Positions 13,753 to 13,769 of a DNA stretch of 13,769 nt are shown here, in pieces (positions within the stretch are counted from its first letter, which is position 1; the number at the start of each line of letters is the position of its first letter). Both the position numbers and the translations under genes were made by a program. The notes under the pieces were generated by a model. The model was given only the letters and a program-made list of their open reading frames with translations. It did no database searches and was not told where the DNA came from. The stretch covers positions 1-13,769 of the forward strand of contig CAJLFQ010000060.1 in NCBI GenBank assembly GCA_905205975.1, in the 5' to 3' direction. This DNA comes from an uncultured Eubacteriales bacterium. Lineage in GTDB: Bacteria; Bacillota; Clostridia; Oscillospirales; QAMX01.

Positions 13753-13769
13753 TCTATTATCTCCCGTTT

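Noticed and set aside
1..13769. CRISPR arrays, tRNA/rRNA genes, insertion sequences, phage or known defence genes
   Set aside because: No spaced direct repeats, cloverleaf-like segments, transposase frames or defence domains were found on either strand.

Overview
The window reads as chromosome of a fairly GC-rich Gram-positive anaerobe, most likely a Clostridia/Oscillospiraceae-type gut bacterium. The evidence is a PyrR-type pyr attenuator, a PII-like cyclic-di-AMP receptor, sigma-A-like promoters with 17-bp spacers and strong AGGAGG-type ribosome binding sites, GC-rich codons, and a non-secreted GH35 beta-galactosidase. I assign no genus. No tRNA, rRNA, CRISPR array, insertion sequence or phage gene is visible.

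Left part, plus strand. A promoter at 28-56 drives a two-gene carbohydrate operon: a GQSNM-type sialate-O-acetylesterase-like SGNH hydrolase (139-1467) and a GH35 beta-galactosidase (1523-3271). A terminator closes it. Neither enzyme has a signal peptide, so they probably act on imported glycans. Next comes an operon with its own promoter and an 18-bp perfect palindrome at the predicted transcription start: a cyclic-di-AMP receptor of the PstA/DarA family (3464-3793), a MarR-type regulator (3812-4255), and a MATE exporter that lacks its first two membrane helices (4335-5456).

Middle, plus strand. A terminator at 5482-5513 is followed by a consensus promoter and a PyrR attenuator leader with its binding hairpin and a leader terminator. 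These precede pyrR (5808-6344) and an NCS2 uracil permease (6403-7773). This is a self-contained uracil-salvage unit: PyrR with UMP bound would terminate its own leader and reduce uracil uptake. A long convergent terminator at 7805-7842 separates it from a minus-strand SGNH/GDSL hydrolase (8938-7856).

Right part. A divergent promoter pair serves the SGNH hydrolase (leftward) and a full-length MATE exporter (9136-10515, rightward). The exporter ends at a terminator that faces a minus-strand ABC exporter operon: a MacB/LolD-type ATPase (13606-12905) whose stop overlaps the start of a two-FtsX-domain permease (12911-10566). Its promoter shares its -10 region with a consensus promoter pointing right, and a long nested inverted repeat lies just outside it.

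Most of the window is ordinary, well-recognised metabolism and transport. I do not see a clear new defence or mobile system. The points most worth following are the cyclic-di-AMP receptor/MarR/MATE operon with its palindrome, the truncated MATE gene, and the overlapping divergent promoter at the right end.
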